11,354 nucleotides of DNA. It comes from Burkholderiales bacterium (lineage in GTDB: Bacteria > Pseudomonadota > Gammaproteobacteria > Burkholderiales > Burkholderiaceae_B). A model generated the notes under the pieces. That model searched no databases. It had not been told where the DNA came from and worked only from the letters and a program-made list of their open reading frames with translations. Below are positions 4,693-11,354 of the stretch, piece by piece (the stretch's first letter is position 1; each line of letters starts with the position of its first letter). The position numbers and the translations under genes are program-made. The stretch spans positions 1-11,354 of the forward strand of contig SXZD01000291.1 of NCBI GenBank assembly GCA_005788065.1, given 5' to 3'.

Positions 4693-7600
4693 TCACTCTT
4701 CGTTTTTTTCCTTGCGCCGTGACAGTCGCAGGGCGCGCTTGCGTTCTCTAAACTGACCCTGATTGACCCTTTCTCGCCGGCGTGCCAGTAACTGATAGGC
4801 CACCGGCAGCACCAGCAGCGTCAATAGGGTGGAACTGACCAAACCGCCGATCACCACCACGGCCAGCGGTTTCTGTGTTTCCGATCCGATGGCATTGGAT
4901 ACTGCCATAGGCGCCAGCCCCAGCATGGCCAGCAGTGCCGTCATCAGGACTGTGCGCAACCGGTTCATGGCACCCTGGCTGACAGCCTCATCGACCGTCA
5001 TCCCGTGGCTGACCAGCTCCCGGAAGTGGGAGATCATCACTACACCATTGAGTACCGCCTGACCGAACAGGGCAATGAATCCGATGGCAGCCGATACCGA
5101 CAGCGGAATACCCGTGAGCAGCAGTGCAAACACCCCGCCAATCATGGCCAGCGGGATGTTGGCGGTGATCAGCAAGGCATCAGCCACCGAGCGGAAGGTA
5201 TTGAACAGCAGCAGAAAGATCATCAGAATCACCAACGGCACCACCACAGCCAGTCTTGCCATGGCCCGTTCCTGGTTTTCGAATTCGCCCGACCACGACA
5301 TGTCGTACCCGTGTTCCAGTTCAAGCTTGCCGGCGACGGCCGCCTTCATGTCGGCCACCACGCTACCCATGTCCCGGTCGCGGATGAATACGCCGATCGA
5401 CAACACCCGACGCCCGTTCTCGCGTGCGATATTCATCGCGCCCGACTTCAGCTCAAAGGTGGCGATTTCAGACAGCGGGATGTAACTGCCCGAGGGGGTT
5501 GAAATCAGCAGCTTCTGTATGCGTTCAGGTTCGCGTTGCGCCGGGTCGAGCCTGACCACCACGTCAAAGCGGCGCTCGCCTTCCCAGATCGACGTCACAG
5601 TGCGGCCCGCCAACGCCGTTTCAATGGTCTCGTCAATGTCGGCGATCGACAGTCCGAAGCGCGCTGCCTGCGTGCGGTTGATGCGGATGCGGTATTGCGG
5701 CAGCAGACCGTTGCGGTCGATGAAGGCGCGCGAGACGCCTGCTACGGGACGGATGGTATCCAGTATGGTGTTGCCGTGCGCGCGCAACGTGTCGAGGTCG
5801 TCGCCGGTTACCTTGATCACGATTTGCCCGTCAATCTGCGAGATGCTTTCCAGGATGTTGTCGCGGATGGGTTGCGACACCGACACGGCAATACCCGGAA
5901 TGGAGTCCAGCTGTTGCTCCATGGCTTCGATGATGTCGTGTTTGGACAAGCCGCTGCGCCATTGGTCTTCGGGTTTGAGATCAACCAGCACCTCGACCTG
6001 GCTGGCAATCTTCGGGTCGGTGCCATCTTCGGGTCGACCGAGCTTGGACATCACAGAACGCACTTCCGGCACTTGTCTCAACAAGGCTCGCACCCGCGAG
6101 GCTTCCTTGCTGGCTTGCTGAATGGAGTTGGACGGTTCCAGTGTCACGTTGACCCACAGGCTGCCCTCGTTGAGTTCCGGCAGAAACTCGGTGCCCAACT
6201 GCGTGCTGGCCACCAACGTGAGCCCCAGCAGACCCAGAGATCCAAAAATGACCAGACGTGCATGCGCTTGCGCCCAGCCCAATGCGCCGGCGTACCAGGA
6301 CTTGCACGCCCGCACCACGGCATTGTCTTCATGTTTAAGTTCGCGGTCCAGCAGCCAGTGACAGGCGAGGGGAACCAGCGTGAGCGATGCCACCAGCGAC
6401 GTGAGCAAGGCTGCGATGACCGAGTAGGCCATCGGTGAAAAGATGCGCCCTTCATGGCGCTGCAGGCTGAGAATGGGCAAGTGCGCTGCAATGATGATCA
6501 GCATGGAAAACAGGGTGGGGCGGCCTACCTGCACGGTGGCCTGCAGTATGCTGTTCAAGCGCTGCTGGCGCGTCTGTTGGACTGCACTGGCCGCACACAG
6601 CGTGGCCACAATGTTCTCCACCACAATCACGGCACCGTCTACGATGATGCCGAAGTCCATCGCTCCCAGCGAAATCAGGTTGGCCGGTATGCCGATCAGG
6701 GTCAGGCCGATGAAGGTTCCCAGCAAAGCCAGTGGAATCACGGCTGCCACAATCGCCGCAGCCCGCATGTCAGACAGGAACAGGTACAGCACCACCAGCA
6801 CCAGCAGGGCGCCTTCCAGCAGATTGGTAAATACCGTGTTCAGCGTTTTGCCGATCAGCCATGAGCGGTCATAAAACGGTTCGATGCTCACGCCCTCCGG
6901 CAGGGAACTGCGGTTGATGTCAGCGATTTTTTTCTTCACGGCATCCAGCACAACTGAGGCGTTTTCCCCTTTGCGCATCAGCACCAGACCGTAGACGATG
7001 TCGTTGTTGTCGTCCTGTCCTGCTTGCCCCTGGCGGGATATGCTGCCCACTGTCACCGTGGCTACATCCTTCACCAGAATCGGTGCGCCGTTGCGGGAAC
7101 TGACGATGATGCTCGCAATATCCTCCGCCGATTCAAGCAGCCCGATGCCGCGGATCAGGTATTGCTGCACACCGTGCTCGATGTAGCCGCCGCCCGCATT
7201 GGCATTGGAACGTTTCACTGCTGTGGCCAGATCGTCCAGCGAAATGCCGGCATCGCGCAGACGTTCCACATTGGGACGCACTTCATAGGTTTTGATCAGA
7301 CCACCAAAAGACACCACATCGGCCACACCCGGCACGCGTTTGAGCTGGCGCTCCATCACCCAGTTTTGCAGCGTGCGCAATTCTTCGGGGCTTTTGTCGT
7401 CGGCGCGCAGGCGGTAACGGTAGATTTCACTGATGGCCGACGTCAGTGCTGCCAGTTCGGGGCGCACATCTTCGGGCAGGTCCGCATCCCGCAGCTTTTC
7501 AAGCACCAGTTGGCGGGCCAACTGGTCGGAAATATCGTCGTTGAATGTCAGCACCAGAAACGACAGTCCGAACTGCGTATGCGAGAACATGCGGATGCTG

Positions 7601-7830
7601 TTGGGCACCCCCGATAGCGCCACCTCCAGCGGCATGGTGACCTGCCGTTCAACCTCTTCAGCCGCTCGCCCCGGGTAGAGCGTGATGACGGTGACCTGGG
7701 TATCGGTAACATCCGGGAATGCCTCTACCGGCAGCGTGCGGAACGCCGCCACCCCGGCACCGATGAAAATCAGCATGCCCAGCAGGCAGAAAAAGGGCTG
7801 GGTCAGTACGAATTGAACCAGACGCTTCAT
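4693..7830 (-). CDS. czcA: Heavy-metal efflux RND pump, CzcA/CusA family
   Basis: The inner-membrane, proton-driven pump of a tripartite metal exporter; it moves metal ions from the periplasm or cytoplasm into the outer-membrane channel. At 1045 residues it has full family length. After TM1 come LPVEAFPDVTDTQV (33-46) and YPGRAAEEVERQVTMPLE (52-69). TM4 carries DFGIIVDGAVIVVEN with D392, D398 and E405 at the spacing of the proton-relay acids of CzcA. The second half mirrors the first and ends with GSETQKPLAVVVIGGL (982-997). The TM4 motif points to the divalent-cation (Zn/Co/Cd/Ni-like) branch rather than Cu/Ag CusA, but this does not prove specificity. The last 30 residues are unusually basic (RRRERVN to RRKEKNEE) and probably cytoplasmic. 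It is the last gene of the operon; its ATG overlaps the adaptor stop as ATGA. Confidence 0.95.
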   Translation of the reverse strand: MKRLVQFVLTQPFFCLLGMLIFIGAGVAAFRTLPVEAFPDVTDTQVTVITLYPGRAAEEVERQVTMPLEVALSGVPNSIRMFSHTQFGLSFLVLTFNDDISDQLARQLVLEKLRDADLPEDVRPELAALTSAISEIYRYRLRADDKSPEELRTLQNWVMERQLKRVPGVADVVSFGGLIKTYEVRPNVERLRDAGISLDDLATAVKRSNANAGGGYIEHGVQQYLIRGIGLLESAEDIASIIVSSRNGAPILVKDVATVTVGSISRQGQAGQDDNNDIVYGLVLMRKGENASVVLDAVKKKIADINRSSLPEGVSIEPFYDRSWLIGKTLNTVFTNLLEGALLVLVVLYLFLSDMRAAAIVAAVIPLALLGTFIGLTLIGIPANLISLGAMDFGIIVDGAVIVVENIVATLCAASAVQQTRQQRLNSILQATVQVGRPTLFSMLIIIAAHLPILSLQRHEGRIFSPMAYSVIAALLTSLVASLTLVPLACHWLLDRELKHEDNAVVRACKSWYAGALGWAQAHARLVIFGSLGLLGLTLVASTQLGTEFLPELNEGSLWVNVTLEPSNSIQQASKEASRVRALLRQVPEVRSVMSKLGRPEDGTDPKIASQVEVLVDLKPEDQWRSGLSKHDIIEAMEQQLDSIPGIAVSVSQPIRDNILESISQIDGQIVIKVTGDDLDTLRAHGNTILDTIRPVAGVSRAFIDRNGLLPQYRIRINRTQAARFGLSIADIDETIETALAGRTVTSIWEGERRFDVVVRLDPAQREPERIQKLLISTPSGSYIPLSEIATFELKSGAMNIARENGRRVLSIGVFIRDRDMGSVVADMKAAVAGKLELEHGYDMSWSGEFENQERAMARLAVVVPLVILMIFLLLFNTFRSVADALLITANIPLAMIGGVFALLLTGIPLSVSAAIGFIALFGQAVLNGVVMISHFRELVSHGMTVDEAVSQGAMNRLRTVLMTALLAMLGLAPMAVSNAIGSETQKPLAVVVIGGLVSSTLLTLLVLPVAYQLLARRRERVNQGQFRERKRALRLSRRKEKNEE

Positions 7831-9008
7831 TTGCGGCGTGCTCCGGCATGAATCTGTTCCAGAAACAGGGCTCCTTCAGTGACCAGCGATTCTCCGGGTT
7901 TTACGCCATCCAGAATCCGGGTTTTCTGGAAGCCCGCCTCGCGCACCGCCAACTCGCGCCGCTCAAACCGGCCTTCGCCGGTCTTCACCCATGCCACTGA
8001 CCCTTTGGCCGACAGCAGCACCGCACTGGCCGGCACCACAAAGCCTTCTCCGGCGGGAACCAGCGCCGTGGCATTTACAAACTGTTCCGCCTTGAAGCGC
8101 CCGTCGCGGTTGTCGATGTCCGCGCGCACTTTCACCGTCCGGCTATCGGGGTCTATCATGGCCTGTACCACCCCGATCTTCGTGACCAGCGGTTTGCGCT
8201 CGTCGTTCAGGGCCCAGACCGACAGTACCTGCCCGGCCTTCAAGCGGCCCGCTTCGCTCTCCGGTGCGTCCAGCAGTGCCACCAGTTTGCGCGTGTCGCC
8301 GATGACAAACAGCGGTGGACTACCCGACTGGTTGTTCTCTGCCCGCACTTCAGTGCCCACGTTGGCATGTATGTCAACCACCGTTCCGGCCACAGGTGCC
8401 AGCAGGTTGGCGGTTTGATCCATGCCGCTGCCGGCTGCGTAGGCCAATGCGCGGGATTGGCTGCGCGCAAATTCAGCCCGCGCTTTTTCCTGATCCGCTT
8501 TGGCCTGTTCTACATCTTTGGCTGCAATCAGCCCTTGTGCAAACAGCGAGTCGGCCCGTTCAAATGCCTGTCGTGTCTGCTCCAGTTCAGCCCGGCTTTT
8601 GCCCAGATCGGCACGCAGTGTGCCAATGTCCGGGGAATTGATGCGCGCCAGCGCATCTCCTTTTTGCACGGTCTGCCCCCAGTTCACCACCAGCGCATCA
8701 ATCCGTCCGTTAAACGGGCTGTAGACCCGGGCAGTGAGCCGTTCATCCAGCACCACGCGGCCATACAGGCGTATTTCGTCGTACTCGCGGATGTTGGTTG
8801 CTTCTGTTTTGAGCACGACCAGTTGCGCACTGTCGGCAGGGAAGACAAGTGTTTCGTTTTCCATGCGAGGCCCGGCCTCTGCAACCACCTTTTCAACGGG
8901 ACGGGAACATGAGACCAGGAGCAAGGAGGCGCACAGGCCGGCGACCCATACGAATTGTTTGACTGCGTGCGATGGATTGTTACGGTACATGGAGGCAGTG
9001 GGGCTCAT
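7827..9008 (-). CDS. Periplasmic adaptor (membrane fusion) lipoprotein of the metal efflux pump
   Basis: A 393-residue HlyD/CzcB/CusB-type adaptor linking the RND pump to the outer-membrane channel. The N-terminus has a basic stretch, a hydrophobic segment (18-33) and the lipobox LVSC with C34, so it is probably a lipoprotein anchored in the inner membrane. VYSPFNGRIDALVVNWGQTVQKGDAL (95-120) is the first half of the lipoyl-like domain, residues 130-186 form an alpha-helical hairpin, and LLAPVAGTVVDIHANVGTEV (202-221) is the second half. The beta-barrel region with DPDSRTVKVRADIDNRDGRFKAEQFVNA (286-313) follows. No histidine-rich metal-binding N-terminus of the CzcB kind is seen. ATG 9008 overlaps the preceding stop as ATGA; M7 is a possible later start. 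Its own stop overlaps the pump ATG the same way. Confidence 0.93.
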   Translation of the reverse strand: MSPTASMYRNNPSHAVKQFVWVAGLCASLLLVSCSRPVEKVVAEAGPRMENETLVFPADSAQLVVLKTEATNIREYDEIRLYGRVVLDERLTARVYSPFNGRIDALVVNWGQTVQKGDALARINSPDIGTLRADLGKSRAELEQTRQAFERADSLFAQGLIAAKDVEQAKADQEKARAEFARSQSRALAYAAGSGMDQTANLLAPVAGTVVDIHANVGTEVRAENNQSGSPPLFVIGDTRKLVALLDAPESEAGRLKAGQVLSVWALNDERKPLVTKIGVVQAMIDPDSRTVKVRADIDNRDGRFKAEQFVNATALVPAGEGFVVPASAVLLSAKGSVAWVKTGEGRFERRELAVREAGFQKTRILDGVKPGESLVTEGALFLEQIHAGARRK

Positions 9009-10276
9009 GGCAGTTCGCCCTTGATTTGAAGCTGAATGAATTTGAGGGTTTGGCGGGCGATGGCAAGATCGGCCTGTGCATCGATTGCCTCGTTGCGGGC
9101 GATGAAGGCCTGACGCCGTGCGTCGAGCAGGTCGATAAGGGATGCGGCACCCTGTCGGTATGCAGCGTCGAGTTTGTCAGCGTTCTGGATGGCAGCAGGA
9201 AGTAGGTCCTGCAGGAGGGAGCGGGCGGTGGATTCAAGCGGGGGAAGTGACTGTTGCAGGATGCGTATTTCACTCTGCAATTGCCGCAGGCGGCTCATCC
9301 ACTCCGCTTCGGCCTGTCGGACTTCTGCCTCGCTGCGGGCAATATCCCCCCGAAAATCATTGCCCAGCAACAGGGGGACGGAAATGCCCACCCCTATGAC
9401 GGTACCGCCCTGATCGGGTTTGCTTTCAAGTTGTGAGCTCACCGATACATCACGGGTGCGCAGGGTGTAGGACAATTCGCGCTGGCGCTTGGCCGCTTCA
9501 AGCCGCTGCAGGGAGGCACGGGTTTCCGGCAATTCGGTGGCAATGGCATCGGCATTGTCGATGGACGGATGGTCATCCAGTACCGGCGTCAGATTGCCCA
9601 GGCTTTCGCCTACTGTCCAGTTCAACGATCGAGCCCGGTCTGCGCCCAACAAGCGTGACAGTTGCAGGCGAGCCTCGTCCAGCGCCTGCGAAGCCCGTAG
9701 ACGGTCGTTGCGAACGCGCAGGGCATCTGCAGCAATGCGGGCTGATTCCAATGCCGACAGGTCGCCCTTGATGACCCGAAAACGGGCTGCAATCGCCAGT
9801 TTTTCTGCGTCGGCTTCCTGTTGTTGTGCCAACATCAGCCGATCTTGCGCCCGGCGCAGGGCGATCAACGTTTTTACGGTTTCAGTGAAAGCCTGGCGCC
9901 GCACGCCCGCTTCATCAAGCCGGGTCGATTCGATCAGGGCGGCAGCAATATCCTTGCGCAGACCCCGTTTGCCGCCCCGTTCAAGTGTCTGGTCGATGCG
10001 CAGCACGCGATCAGCCTGCCTGAAATAGGGATTGCCACGCTGCGTAGGAATAGTGGACAGCGTCAGCAGCGGATTGGGTAAGACATCGGCTTGCAGCATC
10101 AGTGTGCGGCTTGCCTGGGTCTGTAATTGGCTGGCAATGATGTCCGGGTGAAACTGGCTGGCCTCTTTGAGCACGATGGCCAACACCAACTCTTCTGCGA
10201 ACGCAGAAGGCAGAGCCAGCATGAGGGCCAGCACCAGTCCGAGCAGCGGCAGTAATCGATAATAATGTCGAAGCAT
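9005..10276 (-). CDS. TolC-family outer-membrane efflux protein (CzcC/CusC-like)
   Basis: The outer-membrane channel of the tripartite exporter, 423 residues. A signal peptide is clear: a short basic start, a long leucine-rich core, and cleavage probably after AFA at residue 27. The mature part has the two internally similar alpha-helical halves of the OEP/TolC family, with long heptad-like runs such as 155-215 and 310-420, and the barrel-turn region NPLLTLSTIPTQ (68-79). VSVPLLLGNDFRGDIARSEAE-like sequence in the second half and LIDLLDARRQAFIARNEAIDA near the end are typical of CzcC-type members. It has no lipobox, unlike CusC. It is the first gene of the operon, with an inverted repeat 16 bases before its ATG and no strong Shine-Dalgarno sequence. 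Its stop overlaps the adaptor start as ATGA. Confidence 0.92.
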   Translation of the reverse strand: MLRHYYRLLPLLGLVLALMLALPSAFAEELVLAIVLKEASQFHPDIIASQLQTQASRTLMLQADVLPNPLLTLSTIPTQRGNPYFRQADRVLRIDQTLERGGKRGLRKDIAAALIESTRLDEAGVRRQAFTETVKTLIALRRAQDRLMLAQQQEADAEKLAIAARFRVIKGDLSALESARIAADALRVRNDRLRASQALDEARLQLSRLLGADRARSLNWTVGESLGNLTPVLDDHPSIDNADAIATELPETRASLQRLEAAKRQRELSYTLRTRDVSVSSQLESKPDQGGTVIGVGISVPLLLGNDFRGDIARSEAEVRQAEAEWMSRLRQLQSEIRILQQSLPPLESTARSLLQDLLPAAIQNADKLDAAYRQGAASLIDLLDARRQAFIARNEAIDAQADLAIARQTLKFIQLQIKGELP

Positions 10277-10291
10277 GTGGTACCGACTGAA

Positions 10292-10307
10292 CTGACAGAA
10301 CTGTCAG
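10292..10307. promoter_or_regulatory. Operator candidate of the efflux operon
   Basis: CTGACAGAACTGTCAG is a perfect inverted repeat with 7-base arms around AA. It begins 16 bases upstream of the first efflux gene. Its core, TGACA-N4-TGTCA, has the same half-sites and spacing as the palindrome I recall for CusR-type copper response regulators. On the minus strand TAATAT (10313-10308), a fair -10 hexamer, adjoins it, so a protein bound here would cover the transcription start and could act as a repressor. No regulator gene is present in the window, so its identity is inference. Confidence 0.5.
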
Positions 10308-10336
10308 ATATTAGGCACCGTACACGGCACCCGCCC

Positions 10337-10354
10337 GCCAGTTCATTGACTGGC
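10337..10354. promoter_or_regulatory. Second dyad upstream of the efflux operon
   Basis: GCCAGT and ACTGGC form perfect 6-base inverted arms separated by TCATTG. The site lies 61-78 bases upstream of the outer-membrane factor gene, where an activator site would be expected relative to a promoter near 10308. It could equally form a hairpin in a transcript from the upstream gene. No U-run follows on either strand. Confidence 0.35.
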
Positions 10355-10363
10355 AGGTCTCTT

Positions 10364-10399
10364 GGAACCTCGGATCATACGCCGATCATCACGGAACCT
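10364..10399. repeat. Nested direct repeats GGAACCT and GATCAT
   Basis: GGAACCT occurs at 10364-10370 and 10393-10399. Between them GATCAT occurs at 10373-10378 and 10384-10389, exactly 11 bp apart, about one helical turn. Tandem half-sites at this spacing are typical of OmpR-family response-regulator sites, so this may be a regulatory site of the efflux operon. The repeats are short and could be chance. Confidence 0.35.
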
Positions 10400-10410
10400 G
10401 AAACGGCGTT

Positions 10411-10437
10411 AACCCATGTGAGCGATGCTCAACCCAT
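10411..10437. repeat. Hairpin TGAGC-GAT-GCTCA flanked by AACCCAT direct repeats
   Basis: TGAGCGATGCTCA (10419-10431) is a perfect 5-bp-stem hairpin with a 3-base loop. AACCCAT precedes it at 10411-10417 and overlaps its end at 10431-10437. It lies downstream of the coiled-coil protein gene on the minus strand. It has no U-tract and is therefore a poor intrinsic terminator. Confidence 0.3.
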
Positions 10438-10485
10438 TGACTCAGTTCCCCTCCAACTGCACGCAAGCAGAGTCTTTCACACCGC

Positions 10486-10896
10486 TTACGACCGTGAATC
10501 CGAGCCGCTTTCGTCCTGCTTTCCATAACCGCCAGACCCGGTTGATCCCGGCGGTGCAGAGGTGGCTGCCGCCGCCACAGCAGCCAGTCCGGCCATCACA
10601 TTCAATCCGGTTTTGGCCATCTCCATGGGCTTGATGTTCTGCGCTGCCTCTTTCACGGCAGGTGGCACGGCCTTGTCCAGAATGTTGAGCTTTTTTACCA
10701 GATTCTCATAGGTGGTGAGCTTCTGGTTCAGCTCCACCAATTGCACGTTGGCTTTTGCAATCTGGTCTTCCACGCGGCGAATGTGTTCTTGCGTGCTGAT
10801 CACCCAGTTGTGGATGGCCTGGAAAGCCTTGAAACCGGCAAACAGGAATACGCCGGTGACAACCAGTGTTCTGATGGCTTCAAACTCAAATGGCAT
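10486..10896 (-). CDS. Small membrane-anchored coiled-coil protein, unknown function
   Basis: A 136-residue protein that I do not recognise as a named family. Residues 8-28 (IRTLVVTGVFLFAGFKAFQAI) form one membrane segment near the N-terminus. Residues 33-75 are charged and heptad-like (STQEHIRRVEDQIAKANVQL), predicting a coiled coil. A Gly/Ala-rich hydrophobic stretch at 97-113 could be a second membrane or amphipathic segment, and the tail (114-136) is rich in Ser, Gly and Asp and looks disordered. The start is well supported: GGAGA ends six bases before the ATG and a good promoter lies 38 bases upstream. It is on the same strand as the efflux operon but 209 bp away with its own promoter, so a link to metal export is not shown. 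The layout suggests a small envelope or scaffold protein; that is inference. Confidence 0.75.
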   Translation of the reverse strand: MPFEFEAIRTLVVTGVFLFAGFKAFQAIHNWVISTQEHIRRVEDQIAKANVQLVELNQKLTTYENLVKKLNILDKAVPPAVKEAAQNIKPMEMAKTGLNVMAGLAAVAAAATSAPPGSTGSGGYGKQDESGSDSRS

Positions 10897-10910
10897 GGCG
10901 TGTCTCCGCG

Positions 10911-10931
10911 GGCAAGTTCTCTGTTCTTGCC
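10911..10931 (-). promoter_or_regulatory. Dyad at the transcript start of the coiled-coil protein gene
   Basis: GGCAAG (10911-10916) and CTTGCC (10926-10931) are perfect 6-base inverted arms. They begin four bases downstream of the predicted -10 box and end just before the GGAGA ribosome-binding site. It could be an operator over the transcription start or a 5'-leader hairpin. Confidence 0.4.
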
Positions 10932-10934
10932 GTG

Positions 10935-10963
10935 ACTATGCGGCCAATTGCCGGATTTTTCAA
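10935..10963 (-). promoter_or_regulatory. Sigma70-type promoter of the coiled-coil protein gene
   Basis: On the minus strand TTGAAA (10963-10958), a spacer of exactly 17 bases and CATAGT (10940-10935) give 5 of 6 and 4 of 6 matches to the -35 and -10 consensus. The predicted start near 10928 leaves a leader of about 32 bases containing the GGAGA site, consistent with a functional promoter. Confidence 0.6.
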
Positions 10964-10994
10964 TTCCAGTTCGCACACCATCCCACATAACAGA

Positions 10995-11023
10995 GGATCT
11001 GATCCCTCACGGAATCTGACCCC
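10995..11023. repeat. Imperfect direct repeat with AATCTGACCCC word
   Basis: GGATCTGATCCC (10995-11006) and GGAATCTGACCCC (11011-11023) are near copies starting 16 bp apart in the gap between the ferredoxin-type gene and the coiled-coil protein gene. The word AATCTGACCCC resembles sequences I remember near REP-associated transposase elements in proteobacteria. No transposase is present, so at most this is a remnant. Confidence 0.3.
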
Positions 11024-11091
11024 CTGTCTTTCAGGCAGCCCGTTGAATCATCATCAGGCTGTCCGAATCACGCCAACGCAATCGGCTATGC

Positions 11092-11354
11092 TCAACTCGC
11101 TGCGATGATCTTCTCCGGCGATACGCGCACGGCCGCCCCCGTAGGACAGGCCTTCACGCAGTTCGGGCCGCCATCCAGACCGCGGCACAGGTCGCACTTG
11201 ACCGCCTTTTTGGTCGCTTCCGGATCGTAGTCCGGCGCACGCTTGCCCGGTGCAGCGCCCAGACCAAACAGCAGCCACGACAGCAGGCCACCCGGCTTGG
11301 GCGGCTTTTGCACCTGCAGTTGGATAACGCCATACGGGCAGTTGCGCTCGCAGT
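11092..11354 (-). CDS. 4Fe-4S ferredoxin-type protein, C-terminal part (5' end outside the window)
   Basis: Only the last 86 complete codons are visible; the frame runs off the right edge with no start. The visible part begins CERNCPYGVIQLQV, the end of one cysteine cluster, and continues to CDLC, GPNC and CPTGAA, which together with the first cysteines supply ligands for 4Fe-4S clusters of the polyferredoxin type found in electron-transfer subunits. Between them, GGLLSWLLFGLGAAPGKRAPDYD is a hydrophobic-to-proline/glycine linker. From memory, similar C-termini occur in larger proteins that join a cyclic-nucleotide-binding domain to ferredoxin domains, but nothing visible here proves that. 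The role is probably electron transfer in the cytoplasm. An in-frame GTG at 11313 falls inside the cysteine region and is not a credible start. No terminator hairpin with a U-run follows. Confidence 0.85.
   Translation of the reverse strand, partial: CERNCPYGVIQLQVQKPPKPGGLLSWLLFGLGAAPGKRAPDYDPEATKKAVKCDLCRGLDGGPNCVKACPTGAAVRVSPEKIIAAS

Noticed and set aside
5536..6438. 300-codon open frame on the plus strand inside the pump gene
   Set aside because: It is antisense to the conserved RND coding sequence. Its composition (His, Arg, Gln-rich, no domains) is what the complement of a GC-rich gene gives. There is no ribosome-binding site or family match.
7024..7617. 197-codon plus-strand open frame inside the pump gene
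   Set aside because: Antisense shadow of a well-conserved gene, with no family signature.
11031..11060. Terminator after the ferredoxin-type gene (GGCAGCC facing GGCTGTC)
   Set aside because: The stem has a mismatch, the loop is long and no U-tract follows on the minus strand.
11054..11278. Minus-strand frame overlapping the ferredoxin-type gene
   Set aside because: The overlapping frame 11092-11354 has clustered cysteines and clear ferredoxin motifs, while this one has no coherent pattern.

Overview
The window looks like chromosomal DNA of a betaproteobacterium, probably of the Burkholderiales/Nitrosomonadales type. The main reasons are the DNA polymerase IV, which carries a short insertion after its GGG motif that I associate with betaproteobacterial DinB, and the ketopantoate reductase and ferredoxin-type sequences. 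I cannot name a genus. There is no rRNA, tRNA, CRISPR array or intact insertion sequence.

Layout, left to right. Positions 1-251 hold no convincing gene but contain a compact folded or repeat-like element (24-146) bracketed by an 8-bp direct repeat. Next, on the minus strand, is a ketopantoate reductase family gene (252-1274). Facing away from it is a RelE/HigB-like toxin with an overlapping Xre-type antitoxin (1400-2006, plus strand), preceded by a perfect 20-bp palindrome that abuts the toxin start. A minus-strand dinB (2008-3144) converges on the antitoxin with a 1-bp gap. Divergent from dinB is a second pair of small genes, DUF4160 and DUF2442 (3269-3793), which resembles a toxin-antitoxin-like module in size and arrangement but has no proven role. 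A metallo-beta-lactamase-fold protein resembling class II cyclic-nucleotide phosphodiesterases follows (3915-4685).

The right half is a tripartite heavy-metal efflux operon on the minus strand. It is transcribed as outer-membrane factor (10276-9005), periplasmic adaptor lipoprotein (9008-7827), then RND pump (7830-4693). Both junctions are ATGA overlaps, so the three proteins are probably translationally coupled and assemble into one CzcCBA/CusCBA-type pump spanning the envelope. An inverted repeat of the TGACA-N4-TGTCA type lies just before the first gene. Upstream is a separate small gene for a membrane-anchored coiled-coil protein with its own recognisable promoter. At the right edge is the C-terminal end of a 4Fe-4S ferredoxin-type protein.

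The most unusual observation is that the divergent intergenic regions panE/toxin and dinB/DUF4160 carry the same collinear, ungapped set of three conserved words exactly 1900 bp apart. Both places are starts of small two-gene modules, which suggests a shared promoter or boundary element.
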